From Dugong dugon (Eukaryota > Chordata > Mammalia > Sirenia > Dugongidae), in the NCBI GenBank assembly GCA_030035585.1, contig CM057472.1, positions 90,517,601 to 90,581,600 of the forward strand: 64,000 nucleotides of DNA, read 5' to 3'. The notes beneath the pieces were generated by a model that was not told the origin of the DNA, searched no databases, and was given only the letters and a program-made list of their open reading frames with translations. The position numbers were made by a program, and so were the translations under genes. Below are positions 54,617 to 64,000 of the stretch, one piece after another; within the stretch, counting starts at the first letter, position 1, and each line of letters opens with the position of its first letter.

Positions 54617-56349
54617 ACCTGGAGTTAGAAAACCAGAAGGGAAGAACACGCTCAGCATTTCTCAAGCTGAACTGAAGAAAAAATTCAAGCCTCGAGTTGC
54701 AGTACTGAAGGATTCTATGGGTAAAATACTGAACGACACAGGGAACATCAAAAGATGGAAGGAACACACACAGTCAATGTACCAAAAAGAACTGGTTGAC
54801 GTTTAGTCATTTCAGGAGATAGCATGTGATTAAGAACGGATGGTATTGAAGGAAGAAGTCCAAGATGCAATGAAGATACTGGCTTCAGGAATTGATGGAA
54901 TACCAATTGAGATGTTTCAACAAACAGATGCAGTGCTGAAATTGCTCACTTATCTATGCTAAGAAATTTGGAAGACAGCTAACTGGCTAACTGACTGGAA
55001 GAGTTCCATATTTGTGCCTATTCCAAAGAAAGGTGACCCAAAATAATATGGAAATTATTGAACAATATCATTAGTATCACATGCAAGTAAAATTTTGCTG
55101 AAGATCATTCAAAAACGGTTGCAACAGTACGTCGACAGGGAACTGCCAGAAGTTCAAGCCGGATTCAGAAGAGGACATGGAACAAAGGATATCACTGCTG
55201 ACGTCAGATAGATCTTGGCTGAAAGCAGAGAATACCAAAAAGATGTTTAATTGAGTTTTATGGACTTTGCAAAAGCATTCAACTGTGTGGGTCATAACAA
55301 ATTATGGATAATGTTTTGAAGAATGGGAATTCCAGAACACTTGATTGTGCTCATGAGGAACTTGCACACAGACCAAGAAGCAGTTATTAGAACAGAACAA
55401 GGGGATACTGCATGGCTTAAAATCAGGAACAGTGTGTATTAGGGTTATATCCTTTCACCATACTTATTCAATCTGTATGCTGAGCAAATAATCTGAGAAC
55501 TGGAGTATATGAAGAAGAACATGGCATCGGAATTGGAGGAAGACTCATTAACAACCTGCAACATGCAGATGACACAACTTTGCTTGCTGAAAGCAAAGAG
55601 GACTTGAAGCATTTACTGACGAAGATCAAAGACCACGGCCTTCAGCATGGATTACATCTCAATATAAAGAAAACAAAAACCCTCACAACTGGACCAATAA
55701 GCAACATCATGATAAATGGAGAAAATATTGAAGTTGTCAAGGATTTCATTTTACTTGGATCCACAATCAATTGCCCATGGAAGTAACAGTCAAGAAATCA
55801 AATTATGTATTGCACTGGGCAAATCTGCTGCAAAAGACCCCTTTAAACTGCTCAGAAGCAAAGATGTCACTTTGAGGACTAAGATAGGATAGGCCTGACC
55901 CAAGCTGTGGTATTTTCAATCACCTCATATGCATGTGAAAGCTGGACAATAAATAAGGAAGACTGAAGAAGAATTGATGCCTTTGAATTATGGTGTTGGT
56001 GAAGAATATTGAATATATCATGGACTGCCAAAAGAACAAACAAATCTGTCTCAGAAGAAGTACAGCCAGAGTGTTCTTTGGCAACAAGGATGGCGAGACA
56101 TCATCTCACGTACTTTGGACATGTTATCAGGAGAGACCAGTTACTAGAGAAGGACATCATTTTTGGCAAGATAGAAGGTCAGCGAAAAAGAGGAAGACCC
56201 TCAGCGAGATGGATTGACACAGTGGCTGCAACAATATGCTCAAACATAGCAATGACTGCGAGAATGGCGCAGGACCGGACAGTGTTTTATTCTGTTGTAC
56301 ATTGGGTTGCTATGAGTTGGAACTGACTTAACGGCACCTGACAGCAACA
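54617..56349 (+). mobile_element. RTE-clade LINE inserted in a SINE, 5'-truncated
   Basis: 1.73 kb from the RT-upstream linker to the RTE terminus 'cttaacggcacctgacagcaacaa'. The longest same-strand RTE piece here. Coding remnants include GIDGIPIEM near 54890 and open stretches 55580-55786 and 56009-56326. The catalytic motif is His-Ala-Asp-Asp (Tyr to His) near 55561. Several stops and frameshifts. At the insertion point about 6 bp of SINE are missing and no clear TSD remains. Confidence 0.9.
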
Positions 56350-56464
56350 AAATCTTTACGGAAGCAGACTGCCGCATCTTTCTCCCACAGAGTAGCTTGT
56401 GGGTTTGAACCGCTGACGTTTCTGTTAGGAGTCAAGCACTCAACCACTGCACCACCAGGGCTCC
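56350..56464 (-). mobile_element. AfroSINE, long A-type, part after RTE insertion
   Basis: 'aaatctttacggaagcagactgccgcatctttctccc', 'gtgggtttgaaccgctgacg', head 'caccaccagggctcc'. Joined with 54556-54616 it makes one A-type SINE. Confidence 0.9.
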
Positions 56465-56672
56465 TGGGCAGCCTATACATACTGGAAAAGACAAGAAAAT
56501 GGATTCTCCCCTCGAGCCTCCGGAAGGAATGCAGCCCTGCTGATGCCTTGATTTTAGCCAGTGAGACCCCTATCAGACTTCTGTCCTGTATAACTGTGTG
56601 ATGCTAAGATAGTGTTGTTTTAAGCCACTAAGTTGTAGTAACTTGTTATAGCAGCTATAGAAAACTAATATA
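56465..56672 (+). mobile_element. MLT1-type (MaLR) LTR, 3' part
   Basis: 'ccttgattttagccagtgagaccc', 'gtgttgttttaagccactaagttgtagtaacttgttatagcagctatagaaaactaata' is the MLT1 3' end in sense. Confidence 0.75.
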
Positions 56673-56964
56673 CTGACCATGGTAGAAGTAGATGAAACCA
56701 ATCAGACCTCTTTCACTGAGGAGAGCAATGGTGGAACATGTCCCTCCTCTGATACACAGTATAGCCGTCTTTCAAAATTTCCCTGGAGAGGGAACTGAAA
56801 ATTACTTAAATTATTAAAGGAAACATAAAAAAGTACCATTATTTCTTCCAGTTTTCCAAATCCTGGCCTCAGTTACCAGCTCAGTTTTCCAGGATGCATC
56901 TGAAGTCTTTGGGTTCAGTCTGTGCCATATAGAACATTGACATATTTGTGAACTCCACTTTTGA
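56673..56964. other. unassigned sequence
   Basis: No gene or repeat recognised. Confidence 0.35.
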
Positions 56965-57016
56965 TTTCAAGCTCTTTCAAAGTACAAATAGTGTCTTATA
57001 CAATAGTCTTAGCCTA
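56965..57016 (+). repeat. L2 LINE 3' region (part before LTR)
   Basis: 'tcaagctctttcaaagtacaaatagtgtcttatac', 'agtcttagccta' fit L2 and continue after the LTR. Confidence 0.55.
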
Positions 57017-57485
57017 TGTAATTCACTTTGCTTAAAATGCTGTCCTGATACAGTTTTGAGGCCCTGGCTGGAGGTGGGTTCTTTAATGCCCCTTTCTTGA
57101 GCAGCTGATTAAGTCCACTGTCCAGCCAGTCTCCTTAGCAGGTTCTCACACTCCTGGGCCACTATGCATTTGTCCTAGTAGTCCTAGACCAGGTACCTAA
57201 CAACTAGGCACAGCCTCTATGCCCTGTAAACCTGCAGAATTATTCAAAATGCCTAATCCCCAGGAAGTCCATGAAACCTAGCTAACCTTGCCTTGCTTGC
57301 CGTATATAAGCCCTCTCTTGCAATGCTAGCCTGGGTTACCTGGCCCCCAGGTGCAACTCCCTGTGTGGCCCTGTATCATGGTGTGCGGCACCTTCTTGTC
57401 TCTGGGAACTGTGAGTATAATAAACCTAGTTACTTTCATGACCTCTCTGACTCCTCTTTCCCACATCATACCTGATTTACCATCA
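57017..57485 (+). mobile_element. retroviral solo LTR inserted in L2, TG...CA, 5-bp TSD
   Basis: 469 bp, begins TGTAATTCAC and ends TTACCATCA. Identical 5-mers GCCTA at 57012-57016 and 57486-57490. A TATA box 'cgtatataagccc' lies near 57300 and AATAAA near 57419, in the spacing expected for U3-R-U5. No internal retroviral sequence, so it is a recombined solo LTR. No related copy in this window. Confidence 0.8.
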
Positions 57486-57562
57486 GCCTAGCACTTAGCA
57501 AACCATATGCACTCAAAAAATGCTTGTTGAACAGATGGATGAATACATGAATGAATGAATGA
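57486..57562 (+). repeat. L2 LINE 3' end (part after LTR)
   Basis: 'cctagcacttagcaaaccatatgcactcaaaaaatgcttgttgaac' then (GAAT)n: the L2 terminus. Confidence 0.7.
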
Positions 57563-58117
57563 ATGAGTGAATGACTCTCTTCCCTTTCAATTTTGACAAA
57601 TGGGTATGGTAGGCCAGTTTGTGCATAACAGTGGTGTGTTGGAAGATCCCAAGTTAAGCTTGAATTCGTGCAAGTCATTTTACAAGGCCTGGTTTGACAG
57701 ATCCATTTGTTATGCAAGGTCATATTGTTGTAATTGTTGTCCCTTAGCATAAATATGGGCCAGGAACCAAGCATTAAAATGCAGTAAGTCCTTGGCATCT
57801 AATCTCTTCCTTTGTTCCTTGACCTGATCTTTGACAAGCTGGAGAACCAGCCTGAAAACTCATCTACAGCCCTGCCAGACTGCTGTAAGAATAACAGCTT
57901 TGGCTCATGACTTGGAGCAGGCAAAGTGAGGGGTGGTGTGGTCAGAGCGCAGGGGAAATTGGAACTCAGTTGGCCTGGAGGACTGGGACAGAGGGTGAGG
58001 CAGGGCAGAATGAGAGAACAGTCGTCGAACTATGTGAAACTCCGGTTGTTTCAGGTTAAATTTGAGATGCATTCATTCAGTGAGTGTTTACAAGAGGGAA
58101 GCAACATCGAATAATCA
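57563..58117. other. unassigned sequence
   Basis: No gene or repeat recognised. Confidence 0.35.
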
Positions 58118-58368
58118 CAGCTAATATTTACTTCTTGTTTATTATGTGTCAGGCCTGGTACTGAGCCCTTTAAAAGCAGTATCTCATTTAATCCTCAAAG
58201 CTATGCTATGAATGCAGAACGACTATTATACACTCACTTAAGTGATGAGGAAAATTAAGCCTAGCCACAGTTAACTTGTCCAAGGGTAACCAGTAAGTGG
58301 CAGAGCTGGATATTCAAACCGAGGTCTCATTCAAAAGCCTATTCTCTTAACTACTGTGCATACTGGCC
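58118..58368 (+). repeat. MIR SINE, near full length
   Basis: 'cacagctaatatttacttcttgtttattatgtgtcaggcctggtactgagccctttaaaagcagtatctcatttaatcctcaaagc' through 'gtggcagagctgg' to 'ctcttaactactgtgc'. The most complete MIR in the window (about 250 bp). Confidence 0.85.
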
Positions 58369-58529
58369 AGTCTTTAGTCATTGAACCCAATAATGTAATT
58401 GCTCCACTTTCAAACTAGTAGAGGAAATAAGATACACAAATACAAAAGTTATGAGGCAAATGATTCCAGCATTATGGAACACTGTACTTTTAGGAATGCA
58501 ATCCAGACAGGATTTAAGTAGCAGGAGTT

Positions 58530-58690
58530 AGCAAATAATAGTAGCAGCTATTGAATATTTACTACGAGTAAAGTACTTTACCTTCATTTATTCATTTGAC
58601 ACATATTTACTGAGTACCTACTACGCATCTGGCACCCTTCTAAGTACTTGGCATACATTAAAAAGTGAAACAGAAAAATATATCTGCCCT
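58530..58690 (+). repeat. MIR fragment and old unclassified repeat
   Basis: 'gtagcagctattgaatatttactacgag' is MIR-like. The following 'tactgagtacctactacgcatctggcacccttctaagtacttgg' starts a second old repeat. Confidence 0.4.
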
Positions 58691-58809
58691 CTTGAGAGGG
58701 AGGGAAACAGTAAAGAATAGTAGAGGGAGAGAAACAATATTCTAATGGGAGAGAGGAACAGTAAGGAATAGCAGCACATACCCGCACATATATGTACACA
58801 TATATACGT

Positions 58810-58810
58810 G

Positions 58811-58846
<36 letters not shown>
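58810..58846. repeat. (TA)n microsatellite
   Basis: About 17 TA units followed by ACACTACTAGATAGATAG. Confidence 0.9.
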
Positions 58847-58850
<4 letters not shown>

Positions 58851-58864
58851 TACTAGATAGATAG

Positions 58865-59296
58865 CTGCAGTTGAGTTGATTCCAAGTCAGAATGACCTTA
58901 CGTACAACAGATTGAGACTGCCTAGTCCCACATCATCCTCAGCATTGCCAGCATGTTCAAGTCTATCGCTACAGCTGTTGTGCCGATTTGTCTCATTAAG
59001 GGTCTCCCTCACCCTTGCTGGTCCTCTGCTTCACCACACGATATTCTCCTTCAATGATTGTTCCTAACTCATGAATTAGCCAAAGGAAGTGAGGCCGACA
59101 GTATTCTGTTGTGACCCACAGGGTTTTCATTGGCTGATTTTTCAGAAGCAGATAACCAGGCCTTTCTTCCTAGTCTTAGTCTGGAAGCTCCACTGAAACC
59201 TGTCCAGCACGGGTGACTCTGCTGTTATTTGAAATACCGATGGCATAGCTTCTGGTATCATTGCAACACTCAAGCCACCACAGTATGGAAAAATGA
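58865..59296 (-). mobile_element. compact RTE derivative (5' leader joined to 3' end, no ORF)
   Basis: On the minus strand, 59296-59098 matches the RTE 5' leader ('ctgtggtggcttgagtgttgc', 'gacaggtttcagtggagcttccagactaagac', 'aaaaatcagccaatgaaaaccc'). 59060-58865 matches an older RTE 3' end ('agcagaggaccagcaagggtgagggagac', 'tgacttggaatcaactcaactgc'). Both have the same orientation, with only ~40 bp between, so the coding region is gone. It resembles the middle and tail of the SINEs but has no tRNA head. Confidence 0.7.
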
Positions 59297-59323
59297 CTGA
59301 TGGGTAGTGGATATAATATGTTA

Positions 59324-59539
59324 AAAAAAAAAAAAACAAAACACTGCCAATGAGTTGATTCCAAATCATAGCAACGCTATAGGATGGAATAGAACTTCCC
59401 CACAGAGTTTCCAAGTCTATAAATCTTTATGGAAGCTGACTACCTCATCTTTCTCCTGTGGAGTGGCTGGTAGGTTCGAACCGCTGACCTTCTGGTTAGC
59501 AGCCAAGCACTTTAACCATTGCACCACGAGGGCTCCTGT
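59324..59539 (-). mobile_element. AfroSINE, long A-type, TSD
   Basis: A-run, 'gccaatgagttgattccaaatc', 'cacagagtttccaagtctataaatctttatgg', long-variant middle, 'gtaggttcgaaccgctgacc', head 'ccattgcaccacgagggctcct'. TSD ATATGTTA at 59316-59323 and 59540-59547. It lies 27 bp from the compact RTE derivative. Confidence 0.9.
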
Positions 59540-59624
59540 ATATGTTAGAGGGAGGTAAAGTCAATGGAAAAGTAAAAGTGGAGCAGGGAAAGAAGTATCT
59601 TAAGTGAGGAGATCATGAAATGGG

Positions 59625-59785
59625 GTATCAGGAAATATCAAATCCTCACAGCAGTCTTTTGAGGCAGGTATTATTGTTGGGTCTCTTTTCGGATGGGAAA
59701 ACAGGCTTAAAGAGGTTAACTAGCTTCTCCAACAATGTAATGGAACTGAGATACTAATGCAGCCTCATGGGTTCCAGAGTCACCT
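59625..59785 (+). repeat. MIR SINE fragment
   Basis: 'aaatcctcacagcagtcttttgaggcaggtattatt', 'ggatgggaaaacaggcttaaagaggttaac'. Confidence 0.75.
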
Positions 59786-60229
59786 AGAATTGGCATGAAG
59801 GATTCAACATATTTTAAATAAAATACTGCCTCCTTCCCGAAGTGATTGAAGGCTGAGGTGCCACAGCTTTCAATATATTTTAGTATTTAAATAAGACAAC
59901 TAGACTTTCTCAGAGCGGTGAACGTACAGTGATTGTCTTTTAATATACACATGTAAATGGTGAATTTCCAAATGGTATTATGAGAAGTATTGGGGGATAT
60001 TTAAATCTTCACACTTTTGGCAGAGGGAGTCAATGTTTTCACAGCCCATAAGCTGAGGGTTAGAATGAGGAGGGGGCAGGTTTGGGAATCATTGTGGCTT
60101 GTTCTAGGAAAACTGTGGGAAGATACTCAGAAAGTGAGCTACACTTATTCCATTCGTTCCAAGAAGAAGAATTCATGAGAAAGGCAAAGAGAGCAAGGGT
60201 CTAGAAGACAGAATTCCTAATGGCAGCAT
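59786..60229. other. unassigned sequence
   Basis: No gene or repeat recognised. Confidence 0.35.
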
Positions 60230-60305
60230 CATGGAGATCACAAGTTCTAGAACAGTCCCAGGCACAGCACAGGTTCTCAATCAGTACTTACTTAATGGAA
60301 GCAAA
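60230..60305 (+). repeat. L2 or MIR 3' end
   Basis: 'cagtcccaggcacagcacaggttctcaatcagtacttacttaatgg'. Confidence 0.5.
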
Positions 60306-60384
60306 TTACTGAAGATTGCTGTGGAGATGGTCTAGGTCAGAGAGCTCAGAGTGGGCCTGGACTAAACCCTGTTTGTCGTCTTCT

Positions 60385-60472
60385 TAGACTGTTTTGTGAG
60401 AATTAAATGAAATTAAGTGAATCCAGAATAGTGGTTAGCACATGGCAGATACTCAAAAAATGTTAACTTCCT
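60385..60472 (-). repeat. MIR SINE fragment
   Basis: 'ttttgtgagaattaaatgaaattaagtgaa', 'ggttagcacatggcagatactcaaaaaatgtt' is the complement of the MIR 5' half. Confidence 0.65.
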
Positions 60473-60602
60473 TCACTTTTTTATTATTATTTTTAAAGTA
60501 GAAAAAAGACAAAACCTTTTGCCTTGGATTGTAAGAGCACATGGAGTTTAAGGGTAGGATTAAAGAACAGTTTTACTTTCGTGAGTTAAAGTCTAGAGTA
60601 GT

Positions 60603-61058
60603 GTCTTAATTTTCTAAGGTTGCCAGAATAAAATACCACAAAGTTGGTGGCTTTAAAAAAAAGATGGATTTTTTTACGGTTCTGTGGGCTAGAAGTCCAA
60701 ATTCAGGGCATCCACAGGGCTGTGGTCTCTCTTTTTTGGCTCTAGGGAAAGCTCCTTCCTTGTCTCTCTCAGTTTCTGGTAGCCCCTGGCATTTCTTGGT
60801 TTTCCTTGACTTGCACATGATCCTTGCATGGTGTCTTCTCCCTGTGAATGACTGTTTCATATCTGTTCTCCCCTTTTATAAAATACTACTTAGAAGGGAT
60901 TAGGAGTAAGGTCCATGCTACTCCAGTATGCCTTCATTAATTTAACAGGTAACATCTACAAAGAAATGCCCTATTTTCCCAAAGAAGGTCACATTCATAG
61001 GTACTGGGGTTAGGACTTCATCATATTTTTGGAGAGACATAATTCAATTTACAACAAG
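60603..61058 (-). mobile_element. MLT1/MST-type (MaLR) solo LTR, antisense
   Basis: Plus-strand start 'tgtcttaattttctaaggttgccagaataaaataccac' and end 'aggtcacattcataggtactggggttaggacttcatcatatttttggagagacataattcaatttacaac' are the two LTR ends in complement. About 455 bp, the normal MaLR size. Confidence 0.8.
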
Positions 61059-61060
61059 CA

Positions 61061-61262
61061 GTGCTCTCCAAAAGAGCTTTCTATGATGGTGAAAATGCTT
61101 TACATATGCATTTAACGATACGGTAACTGCTGACCACACTGGGCTATGGCGCCTTTGAAATATGCTAATGCAACTGAAAAAAATGTTTTATTTTTGTTTA
61201 ATCTTAATTTAAATAGCCTTATGTGGCTAGTGGCTATTGTATTGGACAGCATAGGCCTAGAG
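61061..61262. mobile_element. fold-back hAT-like DNA element
   Basis: 'aaagagctttctatgatggtgaaaatg', then 'aatttaaatagccttatgtggctagtggctattgtattggacagcata'. Same family as 43757-43963. It directly follows the MLT1 LTR. Confidence 0.65.
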
Positions 61263-62734
61263 TTAGGTTTTCAACTAGCGTAATGAGCACAGTAATTGGG
61301 ATTATAGATTTTCATAGCCATTTCTAATACATTCAAACAAGATCTTATATAAATGCCTTTCTATAAAAAATGTGGGGCCTTGGTTTTTTGAAGGAATGAT
61401 CAATGGATAATAAGCTATAAAATTGGAGTATATTTGGACTTGTGTACTAAAAGACAATCGAAGGGAAGATTTAGAAGGATTTACTTAATACTTACTTGAA
61501 GCAAAGTCTATAATTCAACACGGTGCTTATTAAGCTCAGGTGTATATGATCGGCACCTTGACATTCTTTCACATAGCAAAATGTAATTGCTTATTGAGTT
61601 ACATTAAGGTGAGCAGGAGAAAAAGTTAAGCTAATGGTTAATAGGGAGTGAATGCAGAAGCCTAAGCATACAAGCATATAAGGCTGTAGGAGGGATAGTA
61701 ATTTAGGATTCAGCTGGATACCCTATTGGGAATGGATAAACAAGACCTTGGAATATGTCAGTAAGTATATATCAGAATATCATAGTTTGGTTTTGCAAAG
61801 AAGCTCAAAGTATTTTCCTGTTTTATTGCATACAGCAAACTGAGTGAAATACATATTATTTATAATCACCTGGCATAATTTGTTATTCAGCTTTTTCTGA
61901 CGGCAGTATTGGAACTGGAAGAGTCAAACCATGTTCTCCAGGGTACTGGTACTACTGCCAAGAGTGGAAAACTTCCATCTTCCAAAGCCTCAATCAGCCA
62001 GTTCCTCATCTGTGTCGCATAAATCATCAAGAAGGAACAAGCTCATTATCTCAGCACTGGGGACAAAAGTCTTTTATATGACACTGAACTTCTGACTACT
62101 GCAGAACATGGCAGCTTGCCATGGTGTCTTTAACAGGTGTGTTGGTTCCCTTTAACAGACCAGACCAGAAGTTTGAAGCTATAGCCTGAAACTTCCGTTT
62201 TGTTATGTCATGTGACTGGCAGTGGGCCCACATCCAAAGGTAATTGGGCCCAGTGGTCTGTGGAGTTACCTGGTCATTTTGTAGTTTTATGGGTTTGGGG
62301 AAAGAAAAGTCAAGGTTTCTGCCCCTGAAGATATTCGGTCTTAGAGGCTAGGAACTAAGAGAAATTCTCTGCTTTCCTTAGGGAAGGTGTTTCAATGATG
62401 CTGTTCCAAAGAGCTGGGTAGAAGCTACCAGGTGCATGTTGTCAAAATTTCCTATATCTTCATCCTGTAGTTCTCTCTCTACATAACGGGCTGGTCGGTT
62501 TCTGGAACCTTACAAATGACCTAATAATGTGATTTCTGTGTCATGTAGAATTTCCTATGAACGAAGTAAATCACATTCCCAGAGGTCTCTCAACTATCAC
62601 CTCCTTTTATAAAGACAGAAATATTATGAAAGTTGCGTGAAGATTATTCCAAATATAGGCAGTCACATGTTTCCTGATCAAGAAAAGATAACTTTGTAGG
62701 AATAAAAAAGGGCATACTCTGTAACAGAAATGTG
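61263..62734. other. 1.5-kb repeat-poor block
   Basis: No recognised repeat, RNA gene or coding frame. Confidence 0.4.
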
Positions 62735-63066
62735 AGAAGCAAGCTTTTCCTGTAATAGGTCAGATAGTAAATATTTTAGTCTTCGTGGGTCACATGATCC
62801 CTGTCACAACTATTCAGATATGTAGTGCAGCCAACAACAATATATAAATGAAAGAGCAGGGCTGTGCGCCAATAAAACTTTACTTATGGCCACTAAAATT
62901 TGAATTTCATATAATTTTCACATGCCACAAAATATTCCTCTTTTTATTTTTTTCAACTATTTAAAACTGTAAAAACCATTTTTAGTTCTTGAGCTGCAGA
63001 ACACTGAAATCAAAAAACAGACAGGGAACCATATTTGGCCTCTGAGCCATGGTTTGCTGACCCTTA
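62735..63066 (+). mobile_element. hAT-Charlie-type DNA transposon
   Basis: 'aataggtcagatagtaaatattttagtcttcgtgggtcac', 'gggctgtgcgccaataaaactttacttatgg', end 'tatttggcctctgagccatggtttgctgaccct'. The longer form of the element seen at 18152. Its inner AATAAA-like sequence is characteristic of the family. Confidence 0.75.
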
Positions 63067-63287
63067 CTCTGCAATACACACGTGAGTAACCAGGGTGTAA
63101 ATAATTCATAAAAAATATTATAAACTACTGCGTTCTGGTTTTTAGAGTTAGGTAAGACCTTGTTTCTACATTTATCTATAGAATTTAAAGCCACAATTTC
63201 TTCATTTATAATTAAGGAGCATCTTTGCAAGTAGTTATTTAATAGAAAAAATGAAGGGGAAACAAAGCATATTGCCACGGTACAGTA

Positions 63288-63485
63288 AAATGAAAATTGA
63301 TCAAGGTCTTGGGATACCAGGATTCTCTGCTCAGCCCTGACACTGAGTGAGCAAGGCTTTATTAGATTAGATTTTCTCATCTCTAAAATGGGAATAATGT
63401 TGGGTCTCCCACACCCATAGGGCTGTTATGAAAACCATATGAAATTGTAATTGTGAAAATTCTTGGAAAAGATCAAGTGCTACGT
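63288..63485 (-). repeat. MIR SINE
   Basis: Antisense MIR: 'ttttctcatctctaaaatgggaataatgttgg', 'catagggctgttatgaaaac'. Confidence 0.7.
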
Positions 63486-64000
63486 GTGTAGTTGTCCAGA
63501 AGTATTCAAAAGTTCTTGGGCTGGTATACTGTATAATTTCTCTCAGTAATTGTGTGGAAAAATACATCTACATAAATGGGTAGATACAGATGGATATTTT
63601 TATATTTATGCAGTGATGATCTGAAGAGAAAAATGTTCTACCCCGAATGCTTCATCTTTTAGTAGCACTAACAATCCTGCCATGCGTGAATCTTTGAAAG
63701 CCGTGCTGAAAACTGCTCTTTCATTTAGAATATGTCTTCTCTGATTAATCCCAAACATGAAAATGGCCAAAGGGGATGAAATATGCCTGCATATACCTAA
63801 TCCCTAAACCTCATATATGGGGGAGTATATAAAACAGTGGAATGAGGATTGGATTAAGGAAGGACAAAGGCTTCCATAAATGGTGTTCTTCCTAATATAC
63901 AGAAGTTACCTCTATCAGCTGACAGGATAGGAAAAATGTATCTTTGACCTTGTGTTATTCTAAGAGACATTGGCAAGGGTTTATACACACATACACACAC
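63486..64000. other. unassigned sequence to window end
   Basis: No gene or repeat recognised. The last 16 bases are (ACACAC/ATAC)n and may continue outside the window. Confidence 0.35.

Overview
The window is mammalian nuclear DNA with no recognisable protein-coding exon, rRNA, tRNA or CRISPR array. All open frames are short and lie in repeats or in unconserved sequence. The repeat content points to an afrotherian, most likely an elephant (hyrax or sirenian not excluded). The evidence is about two dozen tRNA-headed SINE segments of the AfroSINE type, several RTE-clade (BovB/RTE1-like) LINE copies, and an L1 family whose 3' end occurs at 1741, 11893, 21298 and 42238. Older mammal-wide repeats (MIR, L2, CR1/L3, old L1, MLT1-type LTRs, MER5A and other hAT elements) form the background. 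Family names rest on my memory of consensus sequences, because no search could be run. Insertion boundaries and target-site duplications (TSDs) were read directly.

Layout. 1-6 kb: MIR, an RTE 3' part, a young L1 tail, and two L2 fragments, one split by a small hAT element. 6-8 kb: old L1 on the minus strand. 8-16 kb: mostly unique, with one RTE tail, an older L1 tail and three SINEs. 16-24.2 kb: dense SINEs, a minus-strand RTE, and a hAT element (22852-23865) with a perfect 8-bp TSD that encloses an LTR-like repeat, compound microsatellites and two MER5A halves in permuted order. 24.2-27.4 and 28-29.7 kb: repeat-poor. 29.7-35.9 kb: old L1, SINE-in-MIR, an MLT1 LTR, a solo LTR and L2. 35.9-42.3 kb: a nested stack in which an RTE is split by a second copy of that LTR family and then joined to a 4.4-kb defective L1. 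43-46 kb: CR1/L3, a hAT-like element and a twin-primed RTE. 46.5-49.9 kb: repeat-poor. 50-57.5 kb: an unclassified repeat in two copies, an L1-in-L1 block, an RTE inserted in a SINE, and a solo LTR in L2. 58-64 kb: MIRs, a compact RTE derivative, MLT1 and hAT elements.

How the parts relate. The window shows the afrotherian SINE/LINE partnership. The SINEs begin with a tRNA-like head, carry a middle that resembles the RTE 5' leader, and end like the RTE 3' terminus. This fits SINE mobilisation by RTE machinery. Every reverse-transcriptase copy here is broken by truncation, stops, frameshifts or changes in the catalytic motif, so nothing looks autonomously active. I found no undescribed functional system. 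The most informative observations are structural: the twin-primed RTE, the hAT element with permuted MER5A halves, the compact RTE derivative, a 48-bp-arm hairpin and the unclassified 250-bp repeat.
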